Source: DASVBE01 sp963770375 (lineage in GTDB: Bacteria > Actinomycetota > Actinomycetes > Streptosporangiales > Streptosporangiaceae). Taken from it: DNA of 64,000 bases. The translations under genes and the position numbers were made by a program. The notes under the pieces were generated by a model that had not been told where the DNA came from, searched no databases, and saw only the letters and a list, made by a program, of their open reading frames with translations. Shown piece after piece: positions 1 to 8,758 of this stretch. Location: positions 62,001 through 126,000 of the forward strand of contig CAVYPM010000020.1 in the NCBI GenBank assembly GCA_963770375.1, in the 5' to 3' direction. The number at the start of each line of letters is the position of its first letter. The stretch's first letter is position 1.

Positions 1-17
1 ACAACCACGCCCGGATC

Positions 18-578
18 ATGCTGCCGCAGAGCAGGGTGGCCGCCGCGCAGCGGAAGACCCGGCGGACGCTGCGGGGCCTGGAAAAGTCCGGCTGGCAGAC
101 GCTGAACAACCGCTCCATCCCCGGCAGCGACCAGGAGATCGACCACTTCCTGGTCGGCCCGGGCGGCGTGTTCGCGGTCGACTCCGAGCTGTGGGACAAG
201 CGGCTGCCGATCCGCACCGGCGGCACCGGCCGCGAGCTGTACCACGGCCCGTACAGCCAGACCGAGCGCCTGGAGCACGCCCAGTGGGAGGCGGCCCAGG
301 CGACCCGGCTGGTCAGCTCCGCGCTGCGGAAGCGGGTCCACGTCCACCCGGCGATGGTGCTGTACGGGCCCAAGGTGCCGTGGATCGTGGTGCGGATGCT
401 CGGCGTGGACGTGTTCGCCGGCGACCGGCTGAAGAAGTACCTCAAGCAGGAGGCCAGGCAGCGGGCCAAGGCCTCCGAGCGGCTCGATCCCGACCAGGTC
501 GCCGAGATCATCGCCGTCGCCGGGAAGGTACTCCCGCCGCGCGCTGACCGGCACCACAGCCCGCCGCGAGGCCGCTGA
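18..578 (+). CDS. NERD (nuclease-related domain) protein, 5' end may lie outside window
   Basis: A 186-residue protein built around a NERD domain. Seen: residues 39-57 read QEIDHFLVGPGGVFAVDS, followed by a tryptophan and basic residues, which is the usual NERD core (Glu-x-Asp, then a Gly-Gly turn and a hydrophobic strand ending in Asp-Ser). Family knowledge: NERD domains are predicted RecB/resolvase-fold nucleases; most are uncharacterised. No signal peptide or membrane segment is visible. The reading frame stays open back to base 3, so the ATG at 18 is only the first start available and the true one may be upstream. The next gene on the same strand begins about 60 bases downstream. Family is fairly sure, function is not. 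Confidence 0.7.
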   Translation: MLPQSRVAAAQRKTRRTLRGLEKSGWQTLNNRSIPGSDQEIDHFLVGPGGVFAVDSELWDKRLPIRTGGTGRELYHGPYSQTERLEHAQWEAAQATRLVSSALRKRVHVHPAMVLYGPKVPWIVVRMLGVDVFAGDRLKKYLKQEARQRAKASERLDPDQVAEIIAVAGKVLPPRADRHHSPPRGR

Positions 579-635
579 CCAGCCACGGCTAGGCTGTGCA
601 CCTTCCGGTCATTGTCGAGGGTGGACGAGGGGAAC

Positions 636-1508
636 GTGGCGTCAGCTCGGGACTGGGTCGCTGGGGCCAGGCCGCGGACCCTGCCGGCCGCGATCGTGCC
701 GGTCGCCGTGGGCACCGGCGTGGCCGCCGGGTACGGCCGGTTCAGCCCGGGCCGGGCCGCGCTGGCCCTGTTCGTCGCGCTGGCCCTGCAGATCGGCGTG
801 AACTACGCCAACGACTACAGCGACGGGATCCGCGGCACGGACACCAAACGGGTCGGCCCGCTGCGGCTGACCGCGGCCGGCCTCGCCCCGCCCCGGCAGG
901 TCCTGGCCGCGGCGCTGGCCAGCTTCGCCGCCGCCTGCGCGGCCGGCCTGGTGCTGGCCGCGCTGACTTCCTGGTGGGTGCTCCTGCTGGGCGCCGCGGC
1001 GGTCGCCGCAGCCTGGTTCTACACCGGCGGGGACCGGCCCTACGGCTACCGGGCGCTGGGTGAGCTGTCGGTGTTCGTGTTCTTCGGCCTGGCCGCGGTG
1101 GCCGGCACCGCGTACGTCCAGCAGGGCACGCTGACCTGGCTGGCGCTGGCCGCGGCGGTCCCGGTCGGCCTGCTGGCCTGCGCCCTGCTGGTGGTCAACA
1201 ACCTGCGCGACATCCCGACCGACTCGGTGTCCGGCAAGCGGACGCTGGCCGTGCTGGCCGGCGACCAGCGGACCCGGCTGCTGTACGGGGCCTGCGCGCT
1301 GGCCCCGTTCGCGGTCGCCGTCGCGATCGCCCCGGCCCGGCCGCTGGTCCTGGTCACGCTGGCCGCGCTGCCGCTCGCGGTGGCGCCGGTCCGGCGGGTC
1401 CGCGGCGGCGCGGCGGGCCCGCAGCTGATCGCGGTGCTGGGCCAGACGGGCCGGCTGCAGCTGGCCTTCGGCGCGCTACTGACCCTCGGCCTCGCCATCC
1501 GGTTCTGA
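636..1508 (+). CDS. menA: 1,4-dihydroxy-2-naphthoate polyprenyltransferase
   Basis: An integral membrane prenyltransferase of the UbiA family that attaches the polyprenyl chain to 1,4-dihydroxy-2-naphthoate in menaquinone synthesis. Seen: the first Asp-rich motif NDYSDGIRGTD near residue 60 (Mg-diphosphate binding), the second motif NNLRDIPTDSVSGKRTLAV near residue 190, and about eight hydrophobic segments. The GTG at 636 is preferred because GAGGGG lies just upstream and the protein then begins ASARDWVAGARPRTLPA, where family members start; a TTG at 612 is also in frame. Its 3' end overlaps the convergent SPFH gene by 33 bases. About 290 residues is normal for MenA. Confidence 0.9.
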   Translation: MASARDWVAGARPRTLPAAIVPVAVGTGVAAGYGRFSPGRAALALFVALALQIGVNYANDYSDGIRGTDTKRVGPLRLTAAGLAPPRQVLAAALASFAAACAAGLVLAALTSWWVLLLGAAAVAAAWFYTGGDRPYGYRALGELSVFVFFGLAAVAGTAYVQQGTLTWLALAAAVPVGLLACALLVVNNLRDIPTDSVSGKRTLAVLAGDQRTRLLYGACALAPFAVAVAIAPARPLVLVTLAALPLAVAPVRRVRGGAAGPQLIAVLGQTGRLQLAFGALLTLGLAIRF

Positions 1509-2522
1509 CCCCTGCCGCCCGCCGGCCGGCGCGGGCAGCCCGTTGGGCGTCACCGCGGGTCCCGACAGGGCCGCGGGCTCCGTGCTGGCGGCAGTGGTGC
1601 TGGCGGGGGCAGTGCTGGCGGCGGGCGGTGGCCCATCGCCCGGCGACGATGCGGACCCCTCGAACGCACGGCTGACCATCTTCAGCGCCGAGGTGACCTC
1701 GCTGGGGATCATCCACACTGTGTTGCCCTCGCCCTGGGCCAGCTGGGGCAGGGTCTGCAGGTACTGGTAGGCCATCACCATCGGGTCCGGGTTGGCCTGG
1801 TGGATCGCCCCGAACACGGTCTCGATGGCCTGGGCCTGGCCCTCGGCGCGCAGGATCGCGCTCTGCCGCTCCCCCTCGGCGCGCAGGATCGCGCCCTGCT
1901 TCTCGCCCTCGGCGGTGAGGATCCTGGACTGCCGCACTCCCTCGGCGGTCAGGACCGCGGCGCGCTTCTCCCGCTCGGCGCGCATCTGCTTCTCCATCGC
2001 GTCGATCACGCTCTTGGGCGGGTCGATCGCCTTGATCTCCACCCGGGTGACCCGGATCCCCCACTTGCCCGACGCGTCGTCCAGCACGCCGCGGAGCATC
2101 GCGTTGATCTTGTCGCGCGAGGTCAGCGTCTGCTCCAGGTGCATGCTGCCGATCACGCTGCGCAGCATGGTGGCGGTGATCTGCTCGATCGCCTGGATGT
2201 AGTCGACGATCTCGTAGTCCGCCGCCCGCGGGTCGGTGACCTGGAAGAACAGCACCGTGTCGATGGAAATGACGAGGTTGTCCTCGGTGATCACCGGCTG
2301 GCCCCGGAACGACACCACCTGCTCGCGCAGGTCGATCGCCGGCTTGACCCGGTCGACGAACGGGACGATGAAGTTCATCCCGGGTTCCAGCGTCTTGCGG
2401 TACCGGCCGAACCGCTCGACGTTTCGCGCGCGGGCCTGCGGCACGATCCGCACGGTCCGGGTCGCCAGCACGGCCACGAGGGCGACAACGACGGCGACGA
2501 CGATGAGCACGGCGATTTCCAC
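1476..2522 (-). CDS. SPFH/Band 7 (stomatin/prohibitin-like) membrane protein
   Basis: A 348-residue SPFH-domain protein of the stomatin/QmcA type. Seen: one N-terminal membrane helix (about residues 2-22), then the sequence VPQARARNVERFGRYRKTLEPG that opens the Band 7 domain, which runs to about residue 190. A charged coiled-coil region follows with repeated AEGE(R/K)Q units at about 190-235, and then a Pro/Ala/Ser-rich tail. Family knowledge: such proteins oligomerise into membrane microdomain scaffolds and are commonly encoded next to an NfeD partner. That partner lies 2 bases upstream here, so the two form an operon. The GTG start fits that spacing. The last 33 bases overlap convergent menA. 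Confidence 0.88.
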   Translation of the reverse strand: MEIAVLIVVAVVVALVAVLATRTVRIVPQARARNVERFGRYRKTLEPGMNFIVPFVDRVKPAIDLREQVVSFRGQPVITEDNLVISIDTVLFFQVTDPRAADYEIVDYIQAIEQITATMLRSVIGSMHLEQTLTSRDKINAMLRGVLDDASGKWGIRVTRVEIKAIDPPKSVIDAMEKQMRAEREKRAAVLTAEGVRQSRILTAEGEKQGAILRAEGERQSAILRAEGQAQAIETVFGAIHQANPDPMVMAYQYLQTLPQLAQGEGNTVWMIPSEVTSALKMVSRAFEGSASSPGDGPPPAASTAPASTTAASTEPAALSGPAVTPNGLPAPAGGRQGSEPDGEAEGQ

Positions 2523-2524
2523 GG

Positions 2525-2956
2525 CTACTCCCGGGGATACACGAGGGCGGTCGCGCCCTCGATCAGCATGACGTCGACGGTGGCCCCGACCGGGATGGTC
2601 AGCGTCTCGTCATAGGGCCGCGAGGACCACAGGTCGCCGCCGATCCGGACCTGGCCGGCGTGCGCGGAGACCTCCTCGACGACGATGGCGCTGCGGCCGA
2701 CCAGGGCCGCGACGCCGGTACGCAGCGGCGGCGGCTGGCGGACGTGGCGCAGCGCGATAGGCCGGACCACCACCAGGCCGCCGAGTGCGGCGAGCACGAA
2801 CGCGCCCAGCTGCAGCAGGCCCCCTCCGCCTGCGGCAGCCACCACGGCCGCGGCCACGGCGCCCACCGCGATCAGCCCGAGCGAGAACGTCATGGTGAGC
2901 ATCTCGGCCACGCCCAGGGCCACGGCCACGATCAGCCAGATGATCCAGATCGCCAT
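2525..2956 (-). CDS. NfeD-like membrane protein
   Basis: A 143-residue short NfeD protein (the form without the N-terminal ClpP-like protease domain). Seen: hydrophobic segments at about residues 3-24, 27-45 and 50-68, followed by a soluble C-terminal OB-fold-like domain with GRSAIVVEEVSAHAGQVRIGGDLWSSR at about 87-113. Family knowledge: the C-terminal NfeD OB fold is thought to contact the partner SPFH protein. It is the first gene of the NfeD-SPFH pair, with only 2 bases separating them. The ATG at 2956 faces the acyl-CoA synthetase across a 143-base divergent intergenic region. Confidence 0.85.
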   Translation of the reverse strand: MAIWIIWLIVAVALGVAEMLTMTFSLGLIAVGAVAAAVVAAAGGGGLLQLGAFVLAALGGLVVVRPIALRHVRQPPPLRTGVAALVGRSAIVVEEVSAHAGQVRIGGDLWSSRPYDETLTIPVGATVDVMLIEGATALVYPRE

Positions 2957-2998
2957 GGCGGCTCCGGAGGGGAAACGGGCACTCGTCGTAGAACGACA

Positions 2999-3016
2999 GT
3001 AACCCCGCCCGGTTAC
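2999..3016. promoter_or_regulatory. small inverted repeat in the divergent nfeD / acyl-CoA synthetase promoter region
   Basis: GTAACC and GGTTAC face each other across a 6-base C-rich spacer. The position, between two divergent genes, would suit a dyad operator for a TetR- or MarR-type repressor, but nothing in the sequence identifies the protein. The site is short and could be chance. Confidence 0.25.
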
Positions 3017-3099
3017 CGCCGCATCTCAGGTCAGTCGCGGTTTTCACGCGCCAGCCGATCGGGCACGATGGGGGGACCCGAGCATTCAGGGACGGCATC

Positions 3100-4776
3100 A
3101 TGCCAGCTACTGCGCAGCCTTCGTACAGCCACGGGGTGTCCAGCCAGGCACTGATCGGCGAGACGATCGGCGGGAACCTGCGGCGGGTCGCCGCCCGCTT
3201 CGGCGACCGGGAGGCCATGGTCGACGTGCCGTCCGGCCGCCGGTGGACCTACCGGCAGCTGGACGCGGACACCGACACGCTCGCCCGCGGCCTGCTGGCG
3301 GCCGGGATCGGCACCGGGGAGCGGGTCGGCATCTGGTCGCCGAACTGCCCGGAGTGGGTGCTGCTGCAGTACGCCACGGCCAAGATGGGCGCGATCCTGG
3401 TCAACATCAACCCGGCCTACCGCACCCACGAGCTGGCCTACGTGCTGCGCCAGGCCGGCATCAAGCTGCTGGTCAGCGCGGAGAGCTTCAAGACCAGCGA
3501 CTACCGGGCGATGGTCGGCGAGGTCCGCGGCGACCTGCCGGGCCTGGAAGACGTGATCTTCATCAGCACCGAGGGCTGGGACAAGCTGCTGGCCGCCGGG
3601 GTGGCCGCGGCGGACGCGGCCGCCGCCGGGGACGAGCCGGACGCGCTGGCCGCACGGGAGGCCACGCTGGCCTTCGACGACCCGATCAACATCCAGTACA
3701 CCAGCGGCACGACCGGGTTCCCCAAGGGCGCCACGCTGTCCCACCACAACATCCTGAACAACGGCTTCTTCATCGGCGAGTACTGCCGGTACACCGAGGC
3801 CGACCGGGTGGCCATCCCGGTGCCGTTCTACCACTGCTTCGGCATGGTGCTGGGCAACCTGGCCTGCACCACGCACGGCGCCGCCATCGTGATCCCGGCG
3901 CCCGGCTTCGAGCCCGCGGCCACGCTGCGCGCGGTCCAGCAGGAGCGGTGCACGTCGCTGTACGGGGTGCCGACGATGTTCATCGCCGAGCTGGCCCTGC
4001 CCGACTTCGCCAGCTACGACCTCTCGTCGCTGCGCACCGGCATCATGGCCGGCTCGCCGTGCCCGGTCGAGGTGATGAAGCGCGTGGTCAGCGAGATGCA
4101 CATGGAAGAGGTCACGATCGCCTACGGGATGACCGAGACCTCCCCGGTGTCCGCGCAGACCAGGGCCGACGAGGAACTCGAGCGCCGGGTGTCCACGGTC
4201 GGCCGGGTGCACCCGCACGTCGAGGTGAAGGTCATCGACCCGGAGACGGGGCGGGTGCTGCCCCGCGGCACGCCCGGCGAGATGTGCACCCGCGGCTACT
4301 CGGTGATGCTCGGCTACTGGGACGACCCGGAGCGGACCGCGGAGGTGATCGACGCGGCCCGCTGGATGCACACCGGCGACCTCGCGGTGATGGACGACGC
4401 CGGCTACCTGAACATCGTCGGCCGGATCAAGGACCTGGTCATCCGCGGCGGCGAGAACATCTACCCGCGTGAGGTGGAGGAGTTCCTGTACGGCCACCCG
4501 CAGATCGAGGACGTGCAGGTGATCGGCGTGCCGGACGAGAAGTACGGCGAGGAGCTGTGCGCCTGGATCCGGGTCCGCGGCGGCGCCGAGCTGACCGCCG
4601 GGGACATCCGCGCGTACTGCACCGGCAAGATCGCGCACTACAAGATCCCGCGGTACGTCCGGCTCACCACCGAGTTCCCGATGACGGTGACCGGCAAGAT
4701 CCAGAAGTACAAGATGCGCGAGACGTCTATCTCCGAACTCGGCCTGCAGGCGGCCAGCGAGACCAGGACGGCCTAG
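3100..4776 (+). CDS. fatty-acyl-CoA synthetase / AMP-binding enzyme (ACSF2/FadD35-like)
   Basis: A 558-residue ANL-superfamily ligase predicted to activate a carboxylic acid, probably a fatty acid, to its acyl-CoA through an acyl-adenylate. Seen: the AMP-binding P-loop YTSGTTGFPKGA near residue 200, the A5-like motif AYGMTETSPVS near 340, the A7/A8 region HTGDLAVMDDAGYLNIVGRIKD near 425-450, the hinge motif IRGGENIYPREVEEF and a C-terminal lysine in TVTGKIQKYKMRE. Length is normal. Substrate cannot be read from the sequence; the N-terminal half (NINPAYRTHELAYVLRQAG) resembles medium/long-chain ACSF2-type enzymes. It is monocistronic: the downstream gene is convergent. Confidence 0.88.
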   Translation: MPATAQPSYSHGVSSQALIGETIGGNLRRVAARFGDREAMVDVPSGRRWTYRQLDADTDTLARGLLAAGIGTGERVGIWSPNCPEWVLLQYATAKMGAILVNINPAYRTHELAYVLRQAGIKLLVSAESFKTSDYRAMVGEVRGDLPGLEDVIFISTEGWDKLLAAGVAAADAAAAGDEPDALAAREATLAFDDPINIQYTSGTTGFPKGATLSHHNILNNGFFIGEYCRYTEADRVAIPVPFYHCFGMVLGNLACTTHGAAIVIPAPGFEPAATLRAVQQERCTSLYGVPTMFIAELALPDFASYDLSSLRTGIMAGSPCPVEVMKRVVSEMHMEEVTIAYGMTETSPVSAQTRADEELERRVSTVGRVHPHVEVKVIDPETGRVLPRGTPGEMCTRGYSVMLGYWDDPERTAEVIDAARWMHTGDLAVMDDAGYLNIVGRIKDLVIRGGENIYPREVEEFLYGHPQIEDVQVIGVPDEKYGEELCAWIRVRGGAELTAGDIRAYCTGKIAHYKIPRYVRLTTEFPMTVTGKIQKYKMRETSISELGLQAASETRTA

Positions 4777-4788
4777 GGCAGGCCCTAG
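4773..4788. terminator. short hairpin shared by two convergent stop codons
   Basis: CTAGGG at 4773-4778 and CCCTAG at 4783-4788 flank a 4-base loop. The stop codon of the acyl-CoA synthetase lies in one arm and that of the DUF2277 gene in the other, so the element could stop transcription from both sides. There is no T-tract, as is usual in this GC range. Confidence 0.35.
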
Positions 4789-4994
4789 CCGCCGCGGACC
4801 TCCAGCGACCCGAGCAGCGCCCGGGTGGCCTCCGTGATCACGTCCACCGCGTGGTCGAACGCCTCGGCGTTGTGCCGCGCCGGAGCGCGGAACCCGCTGA
4901 CTTTCCGCACGTACTGCAGCGCGGCCGCGCGCATGTCGGCCTCGGTTACCTGCTCCGTATAGGGCTCACGCAACGTCTTGATGCTCCGGCACAT
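4785..4994 (-). CDS. DUF2277 family small protein
   Basis: A 69-residue protein. Seen: it starts MCRSIKTLREP and continues EADMRAAALQYVRKVSGFR, then NAEAFDHAVDVITEATRALL, matching DUF2277, whose members begin with the same Met-Cys-Arg-x-Ile-Lys-Thr-Leu. An upstream GTG would give 15 extra residues, but the family start at 4994 is clearly better. The function of DUF2277 is unknown. It is convergent with the acyl-CoA synthetase, with 8 bases between the stop codons. Confidence 0.8.
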   Translation of the reverse strand: MCRSIKTLREPYTEQVTEADMRAAALQYVRKVSGFRAPARHNAEAFDHAVDVITEATRALLGSLEVRGG

Positions 4995-5108
4995 AGCCCC
5001 GACGATAGGCCAGGTCAGCGGGCCGGCGCGAACCGCCATGGTGCACCGGGCCGGCCGCTGGGCGCTGATTTAGGGATACGGAGCGTCCCAGCGGGAAGGG
5101 CTTGCCTG

Positions 5109-6722
5109 GTGACGACCGGGCCGTGGCGGAACTGGCGGGCGATTGCCGGGGCCCGGCACCGGCCCTGGGTGCGCCGCACCGGCGGGCTGGCCCTGATCGT
5201 GGTGGTGGGCCTGGCCGGCGCCTGGCTCGGCCTTCAGCTGGGCGGGCACGCCGCCGCCCAGATCGGCCCGGTCCGCACCGAGATGGCTATCCAGCCGGCC
5301 CTGGCCGGCGAGACCGTGGTCCGGGTCCCGCCGCTCGGCTCGCTGGACCTGGCCAGCCACCACGGCCCGCTCCGGCTGACCGTGGACGTCCAGCAGCTCA
5401 GCGAGCAGGCGGTCAAGCACCTGATCGCCGACCCGGGCGAGCTGTCCGGGCTGCCCGCGCGGGCCGCCCGCGACCTGCGGCACGGGCTGATCACGGTGGC
5501 GGTGCGCTCGGCGATCGCGGTGGCGGCCTGCGGGCTGCTGCTCGGCCTGGTGGTGTTCCGGCGGCGGATCTGGCGGGCGCTGGCCGCGGCCGGGGTGTCG
5601 CTGGCCGTGCTGGCCGCCAGCGGCGGGATCGCCGCGGCGACCTGGAACCCGCGGTCGATCTTCGAGCCGCGCTACACCGGCCTGCTGGCCGGGGCCCCGT
5701 CGCTGGTCGGCAACGTGCAGGACATCGCGATCCGGTTCGGCCTGTACCGGCGGGAACTGGCCGGGCTGGTCAGCAACGTGACCCGGCTCTACGCGGCCAC
5801 CTCGGACCTCCCGGTGTTCCATCCGGACCCGAACACGATCAGGGTGCTCGACGTCTCCGACATCCACGACAACCCGGCCGCGTGGAACGTGATGCACTCG
5901 ATCGCCAGCCAGTTCGCGGTGAACTTCATCATCGACTCCGGCGACCTGACCGATCACGGCACCGCCCCGGAGAACAGCCTGGCCAGGGAGATCCGCACGT
6001 TCGCGGTGCCGTACGTGTTCATCCGCGGCAACCACGACTCGCTGGCCACCGCGCGGGTAGTGGCCAGGCAGCCGAACGCGGTCGTGCTGCACGGCCAGAT
6101 CGCAACCGTGGACGGGCTGCGGATCATCGGGATGGGCGACCCGCGGTTCACCCCGGACCAGTCGGTGGAGGTGTCCGGCGAGGACGTGGTGGCCGCCGCG
6201 GGCCAGCGGCTGGCCGCGGTGGCCGCCGCCACCCGGCCGCCGCCGGACATCGCGGTGGTCCATGACCCGGTGGAGGCAGCGCCGTTCGACGGGGTGGTCC
6301 CGCTGGTGCTGGCCGGGCACATCCACCGCCGGGTGACCTGGCTGCTGCCCGGCGGCACCCGGGTGTTCGTGCAGGGCTCCACCGGCGGGGCCGGCCTGCG
6401 GGCGCTGCAGTCCCAGCCGCCGACCCCGATCGAGTGCTCGGTGCTCTACTTCGACCGCGCCACCCGCAAGCTCCAGGCCTGGGACGACATCACGGTGGCG
6501 GGCCTGGGCGGCACGGCCGCGCAGATCCAGCGCTACCTGGCCACCGACCAGAGCCCGGTCGGCGGCCCGGTCCCGGTCATCACGCTGACCCCGTCGCCGG
6601 GCCCGACGTTCACACTGACGCCGTCGTTCGCGCCGTCAGAACCATCGCCTGGGCCATCCACCCGGACCCGCCGCCCGCGGCCGGTCAGGTCAAGCCGAGG
6701 AGGTTCTCCAGGCCGAACGTGA
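5109..6722 (+). CDS. membrane-anchored metallophosphoesterase
   Basis: A 537-residue protein with membrane helices near residues 22-42, 130-150 and 157-177 and a C-terminal calcineurin-like phosphoesterase domain. Seen metal-site motifs in order: DVSDIHDN (about 246), DSGDLTDHG (276), RGNHDS (307), a lone His in VVHDPVE (385) and LAGHIHRR (402), covering the expected Asp, Asn and His ligands. The tail after 500 is rich in Pro, Thr, Ser and Arg. The GTG at 5109 is preceded by GGAAGGG at good spacing; the frame is open much further upstream but without protein-like sequence. Substrate is unknown. Its end overlaps the convergent dapB end by 38 bases. Confidence 0.8.
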   Translation: MTTGPWRNWRAIAGARHRPWVRRTGGLALIVVVGLAGAWLGLQLGGHAAAQIGPVRTEMAIQPALAGETVVRVPPLGSLDLASHHGPLRLTVDVQQLSEQAVKHLIADPGELSGLPARAARDLRHGLITVAVRSAIAVAACGLLLGLVVFRRRIWRALAAAGVSLAVLAASGGIAAATWNPRSIFEPRYTGLLAGAPSLVGNVQDIAIRFGLYRRELAGLVSNVTRLYAATSDLPVFHPDPNTIRVLDVSDIHDNPAAWNVMHSIASQFAVNFIIDSGDLTDHGTAPENSLAREIRTFAVPYVFIRGNHDSLATARVVARQPNAVVLHGQIATVDGLRIIGMGDPRFTPDQSVEVSGEDVVAAAGQRLAAVAAATRPPPDIAVVHDPVEAAPFDGVVPLVLAGHIHRRVTWLLPGGTRVFVQGSTGGAGLRALQSQPPTPIECSVLYFDRATRKLQAWDDITVAGLGGTAAQIQRYLATDQSPVGGPVPVITLTPSPGPTFTLTPSFAPSEPSPGPSTRTRRPRPVRSSRGGSPGRT

Positions 6723-7428
6723 GGCCGGGCGGCAGGCTGGCCAGCTTCCGGACGGCGAGCAGCACGCCGGGCATGAACGAGGCCCGGTCCAGCGAGTCGT
6801 GCCGGATGGTCAGCGTCTCGCCGTGCCCGCCGAGCAGCACCTCCTGGTGCGCCACCAGTCCCGGCAGCCGGACCGAGTGCACGTGCACGCCCTCCTGCAG
6901 CGCGCCCCTGGCCCCCTCGGCGGCGGTCGTCGTGGCGTCAGGGACCTCGCCCAGGCCGGCCGCGGCCCGGGCCGCGCTGATCAGGTCCGCGGTCCGGGCC
7001 GCGGTCCCTGACGGGGCGTCCACCTTGTTCGCGTGGTGCAGTTCGATGATCTCGGCGGACTCGAAGAACCCGGCCGCCTGGGCGGCGAACTGCATCATCA
7101 GCACCGCACCCACGGAGAAGTTCGCCGCGATCATGACCCGGACGTCCGGGGCCTTGTCCAGCCACCCGGCGACCGTTTCCAGCCGTTCCGGGCTGAACCC
7201 CGAGGTGCCCACGACCATGTTCAGGCCCTGGCCGATGCACCATTCCAGGTTGCCGAGGACCTCGCCGGGCGCGGTGAAGTCGACCACGGCGTCGCACAGG
7301 GCCAGCGCCTGCCGGTCGTCGCCCTGATCCACGGTCACGGCCAGCTCGAGGTCGCTGGCGGCCTCGACGGCCTGGCACACCGCAGTGCCCATCCGGCCCC
7401 TGGCCCCGAGCACCCCTACCTTGATCAT
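6685..7428 (-). CDS. dapB: 4-hydroxy-tetrahydrodipicolinate reductase
   Basis: A 247-residue cytoplasmic enzyme that reduces 4-hydroxy-tetrahydrodipicolinate with NAD(P)H in lysine and diaminopimelate synthesis. Seen: the dinucleotide-binding start MIKVGVLGARGRMG, the VDFTAPG segment near residue 67, the catalytic signature IIELHHANKVDAPSGTA near 134 and the terminal FGLENLLGL. Length is normal for actinobacterial DapB. It is the last gene of the rpsO-pnp-M16-dapB series, 25 bases after the peptidase stop. Strong homology match. Confidence 0.95.
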   Translation of the reverse strand: MIKVGVLGARGRMGTAVCQAVEAASDLELAVTVDQGDDRQALALCDAVVDFTAPGEVLGNLEWCIGQGLNMVVGTSGFSPERLETVAGWLDKAPDVRVMIAANFSVGAVLMMQFAAQAAGFFESAEIIELHHANKVDAPSGTAARTADLISAARAAAGLGEVPDATTTAAEGARGALQEGVHVHSVRLPGLVAHQEVLLGGHGETLTIRHDSLDRASFMPGVLLAVRKLASLPPGLTFGLENLLGLT

Positions 7429-7453
7429 CAGCAGCCTCCGGCGGTCCTGGCTG

Positions 7454-8758
7454 TCAGGCGGTGAACGCGCCGGGGTCGTCGAACGGGCCCACCACGGCCA
7501 GCGCCTTGGGCCGGGCCAGCACGTCGGCGGCGATCGCGCGGATCTCGTCGTGGCTGACCGCCTCGATCGCGGCCAGGATCTCGTCGACCGGCTCCAGGTT
7601 CGGGTAGACCAGCTCGGACTTGCCGAGCCTGCTCATCCGGGACGATGGGTCCTCGAGACCGAGCACGATCGACCCGCGCAGCTGGCCCTTGCCGCGGTCC
7701 AGCTCGGCGTCGGTCAGCCCGCCGTCGATCACCTTGGCGATCTCGTCCCGGCAGATGGCCAGCACCTCGTCCGCCTTGGCCGGCAGGCAGCCCACGTACA
7801 CGCCCCAGGCGCCCGTGTCGGCGTGCTGCGAGCTGAAGCTGTACACCGAGTAGGCCAGCCCGCGCTTCTCCCGCACCTCCTGGAACAGCCGGGACGACAT
7901 GCCGCCGCCGAGCGCGGCGTTCAGCACGCCGAGCGCGTACTTGCGGTCGTCGGTCCGGGCCAGGCCCTGGCAGCCGAGCACCAGGTTGGCCTGCTCGATC
8001 GTGCGCGAGACCAGCCGCACGCCGGTGCCAAGCGGGCCCCGGTCCGGCTCTTCGCCGGCCAGCCGGGGCGGCACCGGCTGCGCGTCGCCGGTCAGCACCG
8101 GCTCGAACGCCGCTCTGGTGAGCTCGACAACCTCGTCGTGGTCCACCCGGCCGGACGCGGCCACCACCAGGTGGTCCGGGGTGTACTTGGCCGCGTAGTG
8201 CGCGGCGATCTGGTCCCTGGTGATCGCGTTGATCGAGTCGACGCTGCCCAGGATGGGCCGGCCCAGAGGGGTGTCACCGAACAGCTGGGCGGCGAACGCC
8301 TCGTGCACGGTGTCGGTGGGGTCGTCGTCGTTCATGGCGATCTCTTCGAGGATCACGCCGCGCTCGGCGTCCACCTCTTTCGGCTCGAGCAGCGAGCCGG
8401 TCACCATGTCCGACAGAACGTCGATCGCCAGCGGCAGGTCGGCGTCCAGCACCCGGGCGTAGTAGCAGGTGTACTCCTTGGCCGTGAACGCGTTCAGCTC
8501 GCCGCCGACCGCGTCCATGGCCGCCGAGATTTCCAGCGCGGTCCGCCGCCTGGTGCCCTTGAACAGCAGGTGCTCCAGGTAGTGGGTGGCCCCGATGTGG
8601 CCGGGGAGCTCGTCCCGCGAGCCGACCCCGGCCCAGATGCCGAACGCGGCGGACCGGACCGCGGGCAGCGACTCGGTGATCACCCGCAGCCCACCGGGCA
8701 GCACGGTGCGGGCGACGTCCGACTCGGCGCCCGCACCCGTGCGCTGGGTTCCGCTCAT
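7454..8758 (-). CDS. M16 family zinc peptidase (processing-peptidase-like)
   Basis: A 434-residue M16 (pitrilysin/insulinase) protein. Seen: the inverted zinc motif HYLEH in GATHYLEHLLFKGT near residue 60 with the downstream Glu in the NAFTAKEYTCYYARV segment, and a second, inactive M16-like half with GGGMSSRLFQEVREKRGLAYSV near 280. Family knowledge: the single-chain actinobacterial form is regularly encoded directly behind pnp; its substrate is not established. The ATG overlaps the expected pnp stop as ATGA, indicating translational coupling once the pnp frame break is corrected. Confidence 0.9.
   Translation of the reverse strand: MSGTQRTGAGAESDVARTVLPGGLRVITESLPAVRSAAFGIWAGVGSRDELPGHIGATHYLEHLLFKGTRRRTALEISAAMDAVGGELNAFTAKEYTCYYARVLDADLPLAIDVLSDMVTGSLLEPKEVDAERGVILEEIAMNDDDPTDTVHEAFAAQLFGDTPLGRPILGSVDSINAITRDQIAAHYAAKYTPDHLVVAASGRVDHDEVVELTRAAFEPVLTGDAQPVPPRLAGEEPDRGPLGTGVRLVSRTIEQANLVLGCQGLARTDDRKYALGVLNAALGGGMSSRLFQEVREKRGLAYSVYSFSSQHADTGAWGVYVGCLPAKADEVLAICRDEIAKVIDGGLTDAELDRGKGQLRGSIVLGLEDPSSRMSRLGKSELVYPNLEPVDEILAAIEAVSHDEIRAIAADVLARPKALAVVGPFDDPGAFTA

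Noticed and set aside
3031..4638. Long minus-strand open frame opposite the acyl-CoA synthetase
   Set aside because: Arg/Gly/His/Val-rich nonsense composition with no domain; it mirrors the third-codon GC bias of the real gene on the plus strand.
8274..8755. PNPase C-terminal extension running into the M16 peptidase gene
   Set aside because: The extension is the peptidase gene in the wrong frame; correcting one base gives a normal PNPase tail.
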